Of a DNA stretch of 10,723 bases, positions 1 through 7,323 are shown piece after piece. A program made the position numbers and the translations under genes. The stretch lies in assembly GCA_025350385.1 (NCBI GenBank), contig JANXXZ010000395.1:1-10723 (forward strand), given 5' to 3'. The stretch comes from Bacteroidales bacterium. GTDB taxonomy: Bacteria; Bacteroidota; Bacteroidia; Bacteroidales; UBA4417. Below the pieces are notes generated by a model that ran no database searches, had not been told where the DNA came from, and was given only the letters and a program-made list of their open reading frames with translations. Each line of letters begins with the position of its first letter. Within the stretch, counting starts at the first letter, position 1.

Positions 1-86
1 GCCTTTTTTCTCATGATATTCCGCATTTACAGCAGAAGTGACAAGTCTTAATCTGAAGTAATTGAAATGACAAAACACCATTTAAT
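1..86. other. Left edge, no assignable gene
   Basis: This stretch precedes the GH43 start. Two forward frames are open from the window edge. One stops at 49-51 after 16 codons and the other at 39-41 after 12 codons, so either could be the tail of an upstream gene. The peptides are too short to recognise. No clear Bacteroidota promoter (TTTG, then TAnnTTTG) was found, which is compatible with the GH43 gene being read from further upstream. Confidence 0.3.
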
Positions 87-1832
87 ATGAATGTAATGAA
101 ATTTTTCCTGATTATCAGCATAGTTGTTGTTACTGTGCTGAAATCGGAAGCGCAGCAAAAAACCTTTTGTAACCCTGTGAACCTCGACTATGGCTATACT
201 CCCATTCCCAATTTCAGCCAATGGGGGAAACACAGGGCCACGGCCGATCCTGTGATCGTAAATTACAAAGGCGATTATTACCTGTTTTCAACCAACCAAT
301 GGGGCTATTGGTGGAGTAATGACCTTATCAGGTGGAATTTTATTTCCAGGAAATTCCTTCGGCCCTGGAACGAGGGCTTTGACGAACTCTGTGCTCCTGC
401 TTTAGGCTTAATAGGTGATACAATGCTGGTATTCGGTTCTACTTACACCAGCAGTTTTACGATCTGGATGAGCACCGATCCAAAAGCCAATTCCTGGAAA
501 CCCCTGGTGGATTCGTTCGCTATCGGGGGCTGGGACCCGGCATTTTTCACCGATGACAACGGCCGTTTTTACATGTATAACGGTAGCAGTAACCAATATC
601 CCGTTTATGGAGTGGAACTGAACCGGAAAACCATGCAACCATACACAACCCGTAAGGAGATGTATCTCCTTGAACCCTGGCGGTATGGGTGGCAGCGGTT
701 CGGTGAAAACATGGATGATACCTTCCTCGATCCTTTTATCGAAGGTTCGTGGATGACCAAACATAACGGTAAATATTACCTGCAGTATGGCGCTCCGGGT
801 ACTGAATTCAGCGGGTATGCCGATGGCGTTGTGGTTGGGGATAACCCTCTGGGGCCTTTTACACCCCAATCAATGCCGGTAAGCTATAAACCAGGCGGAT
901 TTGCCCGTGGTGCCGGGCATGGCGCGACATTCCAGGATAACTGGCAGAATTACTGGCACGTTTCCACTATCGGCATTTCGGTTAAAAACAACTTCGAGCG
1001 AAGAATCGGGATTTGGCCTGCCGGCTTCGACAACGATGGCGTAATGTATTGCAATACAGCTTTCGGCGATTACCCTACATACCTGCCGGATGGTAAGGAG
1101 GATCATCGGAAAAGCCTTTTTACTGGCTGGATGCTGCTGAATTATAATAAACCGGTTACAGTCTCATCAACCTATGGAGACTATTCAGCCAATAATGCCG
1201 TTGACGAAAGTATTAAAACCTATTGGTCTGCAGCCACAGCCAACGAAAATGAATGGATTCAATCGGACCTTGGAGCAATTTATACCGTCAGGGCAATTCA
1301 GATCAATTACGCTGACCAGGACGCCGAATTCCTGGGGAAATCCCTGGGAGTCTGTCATCAGTATAAGATACTCGAATCGCAGGATGGTAAAAAATGGAAC
1401 CTATTGGTTGACAAGAGTTCAAATAAGACTGATGTTCCTCATGATTACATTGAACTGCCCGTTCCGGTATCGTCGCGGTACATAAAGCTGATAAATGTCC
1501 ACATGCCGACCGGTAAATTTGCAATCAGTGGATTCCGGGTTTTCGGGTATGGTTCCGGCGAAAAACCACAGGCAGTGAAAGACCTTGTCGTTCTTCGCAC
1601 CGGGAAGGACAAACGCTCGGCCTGGATAAAATGGAATCCGGTTGACAATGCCTATGCGTACAACCTTTATATGGGAACTGATCCCGGCAAATTGTACAAT
1701 TGTATTATGGTGTACAATGCCAATGAATACTGGCTTAAATCGATGGACAAGGAAAAACCATACTATTTTATGATTGAAGCAATCAACGAAAACGGGATAA
1801 GCCTACCCGGCAAGGTTATTAAAGCCGATTAA
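87..1832 (+). CDS. Exported GH43 glycosidase with F5/8 type C and Fn3-like domains
   Basis: This 581-residue protein is probably a periplasmic or surface-exposed arabinofuranosidase, xylosidase or related exo-glycosidase of family GH43, acting on hemicellulose or pectin side chains. Residues 1-23 form a signal peptide (hydrophobic FFLIISIVVVTVL, likely cleaved after SEA) without a usable lipobox. The five-bladed propeller domain spans about 30-345. The expected GH43 acidic triad is visible: Asp54 in ATADPVIV (general base), Asp150 in GGWDPAFF (pKa modulator) and Glu219 in DPFIEGSW (general acid). Residues about 350-488 match a discoidin-type (F5/8 C) carbohydrate-binding domain (NNAVDESIKTYWSA, SRYIKLINVHMPTGKFAISGFRVFG). 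Residues about 495-579 look like Fn3. No type IX sorting domain is present. Met1 is taken as the start; Met4 (96) is equally possible. The GH43 subfamily and sugar specificity cannot be fixed by eye. It is followed in the same direction by a GH3 gene, as in a glycan-utilisation cluster. Confidence 0.9.
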   Translation: MNVMKFFLIISIVVVTVLKSEAQQKTFCNPVNLDYGYTPIPNFSQWGKHRATADPVIVNYKGDYYLFSTNQWGYWWSNDLIRWNFISRKFLRPWNEGFDELCAPALGLIGDTMLVFGSTYTSSFTIWMSTDPKANSWKPLVDSFAIGGWDPAFFTDDNGRFYMYNGSSNQYPVYGVELNRKTMQPYTTRKEMYLLEPWRYGWQRFGENMDDTFLDPFIEGSWMTKHNGKYYLQYGAPGTEFSGYADGVVVGDNPLGPFTPQSMPVSYKPGGFARGAGHGATFQDNWQNYWHVSTIGISVKNNFERRIGIWPAGFDNDGVMYCNTAFGDYPTYLPDGKEDHRKSLFTGWMLLNYNKPVTVSSTYGDYSANNAVDESIKTYWSAATANENEWIQSDLGAIYTVRAIQINYADQDAEFLGKSLGVCHQYKILESQDGKKWNLLVDKSSNKTDVPHDYIELPVPVSSRYIKLINVHMPTGKFAISGFRVFGYGSGEKPQAVKDLVVLRTGKDKRSAWIKWNPVDNAYAYNLYMGTDPGKLYNCIMVYNANEYWLKSMDKEKPYYFMIEAINENGISLPGKVIKAD

Positions 1833-1909
1833 CTTTTATTTACAAAAGAAGGTTCTGTTTAAGGAAAGTGTGGAAAGCAATTCAATCAATAAACTCAAAC
1901 AAGGTGAAA

Positions 1910-2036
1910 GTGCCGGGTTCCAGGTGCCGGTTTCCAATAGCGGATCAAGGATTATATGAAAACAAATATCGTTAAAATAACCTAAATAAATTCAGCTGAA
2001 ATGAGCAGCTGGCACTCGGCACCAGGCACCTGGTAC
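1910..2036. repeat. GC-rich inverted repeat arms between GH43 and GH3
   Basis: The gap 1833-2102 has two GC-rich islands in otherwise AT-rich DNA. The left island (about 1910-1935) contains two GTGCCGG units around TTCCAG. The right island (about 2011-2036) contains GGCACTCGGCACC followed by GGCACCTGG. CCAGGTGCC at 1920-1928 is the exact reverse complement of GGCACCTGG at 2025-2033, and CCAGG-CA-CCTGG (2022-2033) is itself a small palindrome. Short GTGCC/GGCAC units in both orientations suggest a degenerate interspersed repeat rather than an operator. Apart from this, the gap shows no gene, clear terminator or strong promoter. Confidence 0.5.
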
Positions 2037-2102
2037 TTTTTTTTAGGAAAAGAGTTTACCTACAATATTTTAGAACAAAACCAAATAAATAATTATATCA
2101 AC

Positions 2103-4400
2103 ATGACAAGCAGAAAGATCCTATTTTTAAACATCCTGTTAATCAGCGGAATGCTGGTATCAGCTCAGAACAAACCTGTAACTGCTGAGCAGAAAATGAA
2201 GGTATATATAGATGCCTTGATGAAGAAAATGACCCTGGACGAAAAAATCGGACAGCTCAACCTGCCTGGTTCCGGCGACATAGTTACCGGTCAATCGGCG
2301 AGCTCAGGTATCGGATTAAAGATCAAGCAAGGGAAAGTGGGTGGTTTGTTCAATATAAAATCAGTAGCAAAGATCCGTGATGTTCAAAAGGTGGCCGTGG
2401 AAGAAAGCCGTCTCAAAATTCCCCTCCTCTTCGGCATGGATGTTATTCACGGCTATCAGACTGTTTTTCCTATTCCCATTGGGCTAGCCAGCAGCTGGGA
2501 CATGCCGGCGATTGAAAAAAGCGCCCGGATAGCTGCAGTTGAAGCCAGCGCCGATGGTATTTGCTGGACATTCTCACCAATGGTAGATATAGCCCGCGAT
2601 CCGCGTTGGGGTCGCATTGCCGAAGGAGCCGGCGAGGATCCTTACCTCGGCTCACAGGTTGCCAAAGCCTTTGTTACAGGTTACCAGGGAGATGATCTGA
2701 GTAAAAATAACACCATAATGGCATGTGTGAAGCACTTTGCCTTATATGGTGCTGCCGAAGCAGGCCGCGACTACAATACTACCGATATGAGTCGCTACCG
2801 AATGTATAATGAGTACCTCCCTCCCTATAAGGCAGCGGTTGATGCCGGCGCCGGCAGTGCGATGAGTTCATTCAATGAAATTGACGGAATACCGGCTACC
2901 GGTAACAAATGGCTTATGACCGACCTGCTCCGCAAACAGTGGGGATTCAACGGATTTGTTGTGACCGATTATACGGCAATCAACGAAATGATTGATCATG
3001 GCATGGGTGATCTGCAAACTGTTTCGGCCCTGGCGCTTAAAGCAGGCATTGATATGGATATGGTTGGTGAAGGTTTTCTGACTACATTGAAAAAATCATT
3101 GAATGAAGGCAAAATAACCCAGTCGCAGATTGACCTTGCCTGCCGGAGAGTACTTGAAGCAAAATACAAGCTCGGACTCTTCGACGACCCCTACCTGTAC
3201 TGTGACCTCAACCGGGCAAAAACAGAAATTTTCACTCCGGAGCATCTTAAGGCTGCCCGGGAAATCGCTGCTCAGACTTTCGTACTGTTGAAAAACGAAA
3301 ACCAGGTATTACCGCTTCAACCGAAAGGAAAGATAGCCCTGGTGGGCCCTTTGGCTGACAACAAGGAAAATATGCCAGGCACCTGGAGTGTTGCCGCCGA
3401 TTTTACCCAATCGGTTTCCCTGCTTCAGGGTATGAAGGATGCTGTCGGTAACCAGGCAGAGATCACATATGCCAGGGGGACTAATATTGTGAATGATACT
3501 GCATTGGATGCACGGATCAGTGTTTTCGGCAAACCGACGTATGCAGATAAGCGCTCAGCACAGGAGTTGATTACCGAAGCTGTTAAAGTTGCTTCACAGG
3601 CGGATGTGGTGGTAGCCGCTTTAGGAGAAGCAGCCGAAATGAGTGGGGAGAGTTCAAGCAGGTCAGATATTTCACTCCCTGATAACCAGAAAGAGCTCCT
3701 TAAAGCTTTGCTTGCAACCGGTAAACCTTTAGTGCTGGTTCTTTTTACAGGGAGGCCTCTGACGCTGACCTGGGAAAATGGAAATGTTCCGTCCATTCTG
3801 AATGTTTGGTTTGGCGGCACCGAAGCCGGGAATGCGATTGCCGATGTTTTACTGGGAAAAGTAAATCCGTCAGGAAAGCTTCCGGCTACCTTCCCTCAGA
3901 ATGTGGGACAGATCCCGATTTTCTACAATCATAAGAATACCGGCAGGCCCTTGCCCGAAGGTCAGTGGTTCCAGAAATTCCGTTCCAACTACCTGGATGT
4001 TTCCAATGAACCGCTCTATCCTTTTGGATACGGGCTGAGCTATACTCATTTTACTTACGGAAACCTGACCCTGAGCAGTCAGAAAATGAAAGGGAACCAG
4101 CCGTTAACTGCAAGCATCAGTCTTACCAATTCAGGAAAATTTGATGGTGCTGAAATAGTCCAGCTATATATCCGCGACCTGGTTGGAAGCGTAACACGCC
4201 CTGTAAAAGAACTAAAAGGCTTTCGGAAGGTATTCCTGAAAGCAGGAGAAACGAAAACCGTAAACTTCACTATAACTCCTGCTGATCTTAAATTCTATAA
4301 TTATGACCTGAAATACGACTGGGAACCTGGTGATTTTGTCGTTATGGTCGGGGGAAATTCGAGGGATGTGAAATCAGCGCAGCTAAACTGGTTAAAATAA
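2103..4400 (+). CDS. bglX: Periplasmic beta-glucosidase, GH3 family, BglX type
   Basis: This retaining exo-beta-glucosidase removes terminal beta-D-glucosyl (in some relatives xylosyl) residues from oligosaccharides in the periplasm. From Met at 2103 it is 765 residues, the length of E. coli BglX. Residues 1-21 are a signal peptide (ILFLNILLISGMLVSA, cut before QNK). The GH3 N-terminal barrel spans about 30-380, with GMDVIHG (111-117), the KHF motif (210-212), AGRDYNTTDMS (220-230) and nucleophile Asp289 in GFVVTDY. The second alpha/beta domain (about 392-600) has the probable acid/base Glu516 in MSGESSSRSD. The Fn3-like C-terminal domain spans about 660-755. An in-frame ATG at 2001 was rejected: the 34 extra residues are not GH3-like, would bury the signal peptide, and are encoded by the GC-rich repeat. 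Only an AT-rich leader precedes the chosen start, as is common in Bacteroidota. It probably works downstream of the GH43 enzyme on released oligosaccharides. Confidence 0.94.
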   Translation: MTSRKILFLNILLISGMLVSAQNKPVTAEQKMKVYIDALMKKMTLDEKIGQLNLPGSGDIVTGQSASSGIGLKIKQGKVGGLFNIKSVAKIRDVQKVAVEESRLKIPLLFGMDVIHGYQTVFPIPIGLASSWDMPAIEKSARIAAVEASADGICWTFSPMVDIARDPRWGRIAEGAGEDPYLGSQVAKAFVTGYQGDDLSKNNTIMACVKHFALYGAAEAGRDYNTTDMSRYRMYNEYLPPYKAAVDAGAGSAMSSFNEIDGIPATGNKWLMTDLLRKQWGFNGFVVTDYTAINEMIDHGMGDLQTVSALALKAGIDMDMVGEGFLTTLKKSLNEGKITQSQIDLACRRVLEAKYKLGLFDDPYLYCDLNRAKTEIFTPEHLKAAREIAAQTFVLLKNENQVLPLQPKGKIALVGPLADNKENMPGTWSVAADFTQSVSLLQGMKDAVGNQAEITYARGTNIVNDTALDARISVFGKPTYADKRSAQELITEAVKVASQADVVVAALGEAAEMSGESSSRSDISLPDNQKELLKALLATGKPLVLVLFTGRPLTLTWENGNVPSILNVWFGGTEAGNAIADVLLGKVNPSGKLPATFPQNVGQIPIFYNHKNTGRPLPEGQWFQKFRSNYLDVSNEPLYPFGYGLSYTHFTYGNLTLSSQKMKGNQPLTASISLTNSGKFDGAEIVQLYIRDLVGSVTRPVKELKGFRKVFLKAGETKTVNFTITPADLKFYNYDLKYDWEPGDFVVMVGGNSRDVKSAQLNWLK

Positions 4401-4502
4401 ATAACTTCCTGCAGATGGCACCGCTTAACAGGAAATTTACGCTCCTCTTATCCGGAAGCAACCTGCTGGTTAAAATTAATTATTCCATATCACATTAAAG
4501 AT

Positions 4503-4555
4503 CTAATTCTTAATAGAATAAGCTGTTATGATTTCTAACGGAGAATTAGTTTTTT
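4503..4555 (+). terminator. Weak terminator candidate downstream of the GH3 gene
   Basis: CTAATTCT (4503-4510) is the exact reverse complement of AGAATTAG (4542-4549) and is followed by six T (4550-4555). The stem is 8 bp but AT-rich and the loop is 31 nt, so this is a poor intrinsic terminator by E. coli standards. A shorter alternative pairs TTCT (4533-4536) with AGAA (4542-4545) around AACGG. It sits about 100 bp past the GH3 stop, where transcription would be expected to end. Confidence 0.35.
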
Positions 4556-4725
4556 ACTGCTGAAAGCAGGAAAGCAACCTGAAAGCTAAAATTGGATAAA
4601 AATTAGGTAAAAAAAAATATCAAAACCTCTACAGGTTCCATACCTGCGGGCAGTCTTACATTTAAATGGATTTAGCAGAAAAACAGCTTCCCGGCGATTT
4701 TAGTAATTCTATACTTTTTTAATTG

Positions 4726-4733
4726 TACCTTTG
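4726..4733 (+). promoter_or_regulatory. Bacteroidota-type -7 promoter element
   Basis: TACCTTTG is an exact match to the TAnnTTTG -7 element used by the primary sigma factor of Bacteroidota. The upstream -33 TTTG is not well conserved: the nearest candidate is the TTTTAG around 4698-4703, at roughly suitable spacing. Transcription would start just after about 4740 and drive the 4862-6655 gene. The match and its position in an AT-rich gap favour a real promoter; the missing -33 limits confidence. Confidence 0.5.
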
Positions 4734-4739
4734 TGTATT

Positions 4740-4817
4740 GAATTCACCGGAGTGGTATGCATGTTTGTTGTTCTTTAGTTTGATTCAGCCATAATCTGAT
4801 TAGTCTGAATTTACCGG
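4740..4817. repeat. Pair of 11-bp direct repeats in the leader of the 4862 gene
   Basis: GAATTCACCGG (4740-4750) and GAATTTACCGG (4807-4817) differ at one position and are 67 bp apart. They lie immediately after the promoter candidate and before the start codon. They could be binding sites for a regulator or RNA-binding element, but two short matches in 120 bp may also be chance. Confidence 0.25.
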
Positions 4818-4861
4818 CATTCCGATACATCTCCCACGTATTTATCTTAAGATCAGGCAGT

Positions 4862-6655
4862 ATGAATGCTCATTCATTTCATATTCCCGTCATGGGAATT
4901 GGCTTCACCATAGATACTCCTCTTCGGGTTGCCCCCTTTGGAATTTCATCCGTTATTTCGCTGGTGGATGATATGCTCATGGAAAAAATGCGCGAATTCC
5001 ACAGCCGCCAGATGAATGTCCCTTTCAAGGGAATATCCTCAAAAATTGAGGATTTCAGGGCGAAGCGGATTACGGCTTTCCTTGATATGATGGACAAATC
5101 AGTGAAAGAGAAATTTGAAGAGCTGAAAGACTCCTTCCATAAGAAAGGCGGCGAGCTGGAAAAATACATGGAAATGCTCCCCGACAAATCGGAGTTAAAA
5201 GTTAAATTCCAGCAATTTGTGCAGGAACATTCTCCAAAAAGTGTCAAGGAATGGTTGAATACACATTTGCCGACTGGCAGTATTGATGTGAATATTATGA
5301 CCAAGCTCGACAAAGAGAACTATGAAGATAACGGGAAACTTCCTGCCGAATATAACGATGCCCATGCCGCTGTAAGGGGATTTGCCAACAGTACGGTTCA
5401 TTCGGCACTGGTATTATCGGCTGGCATGAACCCACGCTTATATGGTTACCTGGAAGAATTTGACGGTTTTTACCCGGATGAAAAAGGAGAAATAACCAAG
5501 AAAATAATATTGAAAGTAAGCGATTACCGCTCAGCGCTCATCCAGGGAAAATTCCTTGCCAAAAAAGGGCTCTGGGTTTCGGAATACCGCGTTGAATCAG
5601 GCCTTAATTGCGGTGGACATGCTTTTGCCACACAAGGCTACCTCATGGGACCCATTCTTGAAGAATTCAGGAAGAACAAGGTTGGCCTTATGGATGAAAC
5701 TTACAAACTTTTCAGCCAGGCATTAGTCGCAAAATCACGCCCCTGCCCTGCTGTGGCTCCGGAAGTTACTTTTACTGCTCAAGGAGGAGTGGGCACAGCT
5801 TATGAACACCAGTTCCTGCTCGATCATTATGAACTTGATTCAGTCGGCTGGGGAAGCCCTTTTCTCCTGGTTCCTGAAGTGACCAACGTGGATGAACCGA
5901 CTTTGCAGTTGCTTATAGATGCAAAGGAGGATGATCTTTACCTGAGTAATATCTCTCCGCTGGGCGTTCCTTTCAACTCGGTACGGGGCAACACCAAGGA
6001 CATCGAAAAAGATATAAAAACCGTCTCCGGACGGCCTGGAAGCGGTTGTTCAAAGCAATATGCTTCGCTTAATACTGAATTCACTGACAAGCCAATATGT
6101 ACCGCTTCGCGCCATTACCAGCGGCTTAAGATTTCAGAACTCGATACTAAAGAACTTACCTTCTACGAATACCAAAAGGAATACAAGGCAATTACAGATA
6201 AAGCCTGTATTTGTGTCGGGTTGGGCACCTCGGTGTTACTGGTGAACGACCTGGATACCACATCCGAAGGGGAAGGAGTTTCTGTCTGCCCGGGTCCAAA
6301 CCTGGCCTATTTCTCCAAAAAATCTACGCTTTCCGAAATGGCGGATCATATTTATGGCCGGCAGAACCTGATAGAACGACAGGACCGCCCCAATATGTTC
6401 ATCAATGAATTAAATATGTACATCGAATACTTTGAAATCAAGGTAAAGGAGGCCATTCACCCGATTGAGGGTAAACCCCTTGAATACCTCACCGTATTCA
6501 AGCAAAACCTGATCGATGGGATCGATTACTATAAAGGTTTGGTCGAAGTTATTTCCGAAACCGACAAGGTTGAAGCCATTGCCTTCCGTAGTGACCTGGC
6601 AAGGCTGGAAAGAAGACTTGAATACTCCCTTCAGCCGGAAATGAATACAGCTTAG
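4862..6655 (+). CDS. Uncharacterised protein, possibly a divergent NMO-like FMN TIM-barrel protein with cysteine cluster
   Basis: I do not recognise this 597-residue protein as a named family. It has no signal peptide or membrane segment and is probably cytosolic. Three stretches resemble the nitronate monooxygenase / FabK group of FMN TIM barrels. PVMGIGFTIDTPLRVAPFGI (9-28) resembles the first barrel strand and loop. GLNCGGHAF (247-255) resembles the GxEAGGHxG motif, with His253 in the catalytic histidine position. AQGGVG (306-311), followed by VGWGSPFLLVPE (328-339), resembles the AGGIG...VGTxFLxxxE phosphate-binding part. Between the first two lies about 190 residues of mostly charged, helical sequence (about 40-230), much longer than in normal members (about 320-380 residues in total). 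All seven cysteines lie in 250-476 (250, 295, 396, 413, 449, 451, 476). The CxC in KACICVGLG and the flanking Cys396, 413 and 476 could bind a metal or Fe-S cluster, which is inference. The start at 4862 keeps the first motif whole. It appears monocistronic. Confidence 0.85.
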   Translation: MNAHSFHIPVMGIGFTIDTPLRVAPFGISSVISLVDDMLMEKMREFHSRQMNVPFKGISSKIEDFRAKRITAFLDMMDKSVKEKFEELKDSFHKKGGELEKYMEMLPDKSELKVKFQQFVQEHSPKSVKEWLNTHLPTGSIDVNIMTKLDKENYEDNGKLPAEYNDAHAAVRGFANSTVHSALVLSAGMNPRLYGYLEEFDGFYPDEKGEITKKIILKVSDYRSALIQGKFLAKKGLWVSEYRVESGLNCGGHAFATQGYLMGPILEEFRKNKVGLMDETYKLFSQALVAKSRPCPAVAPEVTFTAQGGVGTAYEHQFLLDHYELDSVGWGSPFLLVPEVTNVDEPTLQLLIDAKEDDLYLSNISPLGVPFNSVRGNTKDIEKDIKTVSGRPGSGCSKQYASLNTEFTDKPICTASRHYQRLKISELDTKELTFYEYQKEYKAITDKACICVGLGTSVLLVNDLDTTSEGEGVSVCPGPNLAYFSKKSTLSEMADHIYGRQNLIERQDRPNMFINELNMYIEYFEIKVKEAIHPIEGKPLEYLTVFKQNLIDGIDYYKGLVEVISETDKVEAIAFRSDLARLERRLEYSLQPEMNTA

Positions 6656-6913
6656 GCATTTAGTGATAGCGCAGATCGAACAACGCTCCGCAAATTTTAA
6701 TTTTTCTGAACAGATTCCAACCCTAAACCCAGGGTGTTAAACTATTTTACCTTATTGTCAATGATTACTCCGATTATAGAACGCATCGGGTAATTAATGC
6801 TGAGTCAGTTGTAAGGTTTCTGAATATAATATATTGCGACAGTGCATAAATCAATAGATAGCCTTGAGCCTTTCATATTCCTCATTAATTAGCAGTTATC
6901 TGACAAAAGAAAT

Positions 6914-6940
6914 ATCGATCGTCCCCCCTTTGAAAAGGAT
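6914..6940. repeat. Solo arm of the interspersed palindromic repeat
   Basis: ATCGATCGTCCCC followed by CCTTTGAAAAGGAT matches the left arm of the larger repeat at 7009, which begins with the same 13 bases, ATCGATCGTCCCC. CCTTTGAAAAGG is itself a near-palindrome. The copy starts 95 bp before the second and lacks the rest of the unit, so it looks like a truncated relic. Confidence 0.6.
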
Positions 6941-7008
6941 GATACGGAAAGGCCAATTCACTGCATGAAGCCACACTATAATAAATGGGAGACAGGCATA
7001 AGGGCAGA

Positions 7009-7118
7009 ATCGATCGTCCCCATTTGAAAAAGGGGGATAAGAGGGGGATTTAAATCATCATAACCACAACCGACAAATCCCCCGGCCTGCGGCCACCCCT
7101 TTTGAAAAAGGGAAGTCC
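7009..7118. repeat. Palindromic interspersed repeat, about 110 bp
   Basis: The unit is an imperfect inverted repeat. The left half runs ATCGATCGTCCCCATTTG then AAAAAGGGGGAT and GGGGGATTT (7043-7051). The right half has AAATCCCCC (7075-7083), the small palindrome GGCCTGCGGCC (7084-7094) and CCCCTTTTGAAAAAGGG (7096-7112). GGGGGATTT and AAATCCCCC pair exactly over 9 bp with a 23-nt loop, and the CCCTTTT/AAAAGGG part folds on itself. From memory, sequences of this kind (CCCCCTTTGAAAAAGGGGG with a GGCC-rich centre) recur in intergenic DNA of many Bacteroidota. No transposase accompanies it. It could be a MITE-like or REP-like element, or act at transcript ends. Confidence 0.7.
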
Positions 7119-7323
7119 TAAAATTCACGTAATGAATAACATAAAAAATTTCGAAGTGATTTTTCTGTTAGTCAATGAATCTTGACTTTAAAATTCAGAA
7201 AGATCTGAAATAATATGTGAGAATTACTCGAAAGTGAATCCGTAAATAACACGAACAATCTGCAAGTTAAAAAGAGAAATGTTGGCAAATTGTGCTAATT
7301 TCGTGATATAATTTGCAATTCAC

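Larger units (their letters stand above)
4401..4861. other. 461-bp intergenic region with hairpins, promoter and long leader
   Basis: No coding frame stands out here. After the GH3 stop there is a weak inverted pair TTCCTG/CAGGAA, then the terminator-like inverted repeat listed separately. Two overlapping, mutually exclusive small hairpins occur at 4624-4637 (AACCT/AGGTT, loop CTAC) and 4632-4646 (CAGGT/ACCTG, loop TCCAT). They lie upstream of the promoter candidate at 4726, so they would not be in that leader. Transcription from 4726 would give a 5' leader of about 120 nt before the 4862 start. No known riboswitch was recognised. Confidence 0.4.
6656..7323. other. 668-bp non-coding region carrying repeats
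   Basis: No convincing gene is present on either strand. Just after the 6655 stop, ACCCT (6720-6724) and AGGGT (6731-6735) form a 5-bp stem with loop AAACCC, a weak possible transcript end. From 6914 to 7118 lie the interspersed repeats listed separately. The last 200 bp before 7324 are AT-rich and should hold the promoter of the next gene. The closest -7-like sequence is ATAATTTG at 7308-7315, only 8 bp from the ATG, which is too close to call. Confidence 0.6.

Noticed and set aside
1..51. 3' end of an upstream gene in one of the two open frames at the left edge
   Set aside because: The visible peptides are 16 and 12 residues long and neither can be recognised, so choosing between them is not supported.
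408..869. 153-codon open frame on the - strand inside the GH43 gene
   Set aside because: It is fully antisense to a gene with clear catalytic motifs and encodes a low-similarity, compositionally odd peptide.
2001..2102. In-frame upstream ATG extending the GH3 protein by 34 residues
   Set aside because: The added residues are not GH3-like, are encoded partly by the GC-rich repeat, and would hide a clear signal peptide that begins at Met 2103. The 765-residue form matches the known BglX length.
3425..3820. 131-codon open frame on the - strand inside the GH3 gene
   Set aside because: It is antisense to conserved GH3 sequence, including the acid/base region, and is not protein-like.
4879..5313. 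144-codon open frame on the - strand inside the 4862 gene
   Set aside because: It is a Ser/Phe-rich antisense shadow with no start context. The + strand frame is longer and has protein-family-like motifs.
6914..7118. Possible CRISPR-like repeats
   Set aside because: There are only two related units of different length with internal palindromes, no regular spacers and no cas genes.
7308..7315. ATAATTTG as a -7 promoter element for the 7324 gene
   Set aside because: It misses the initial TA of TAnnTTTG, lies only 8 bp before the start codon, and has no matching -33 element.
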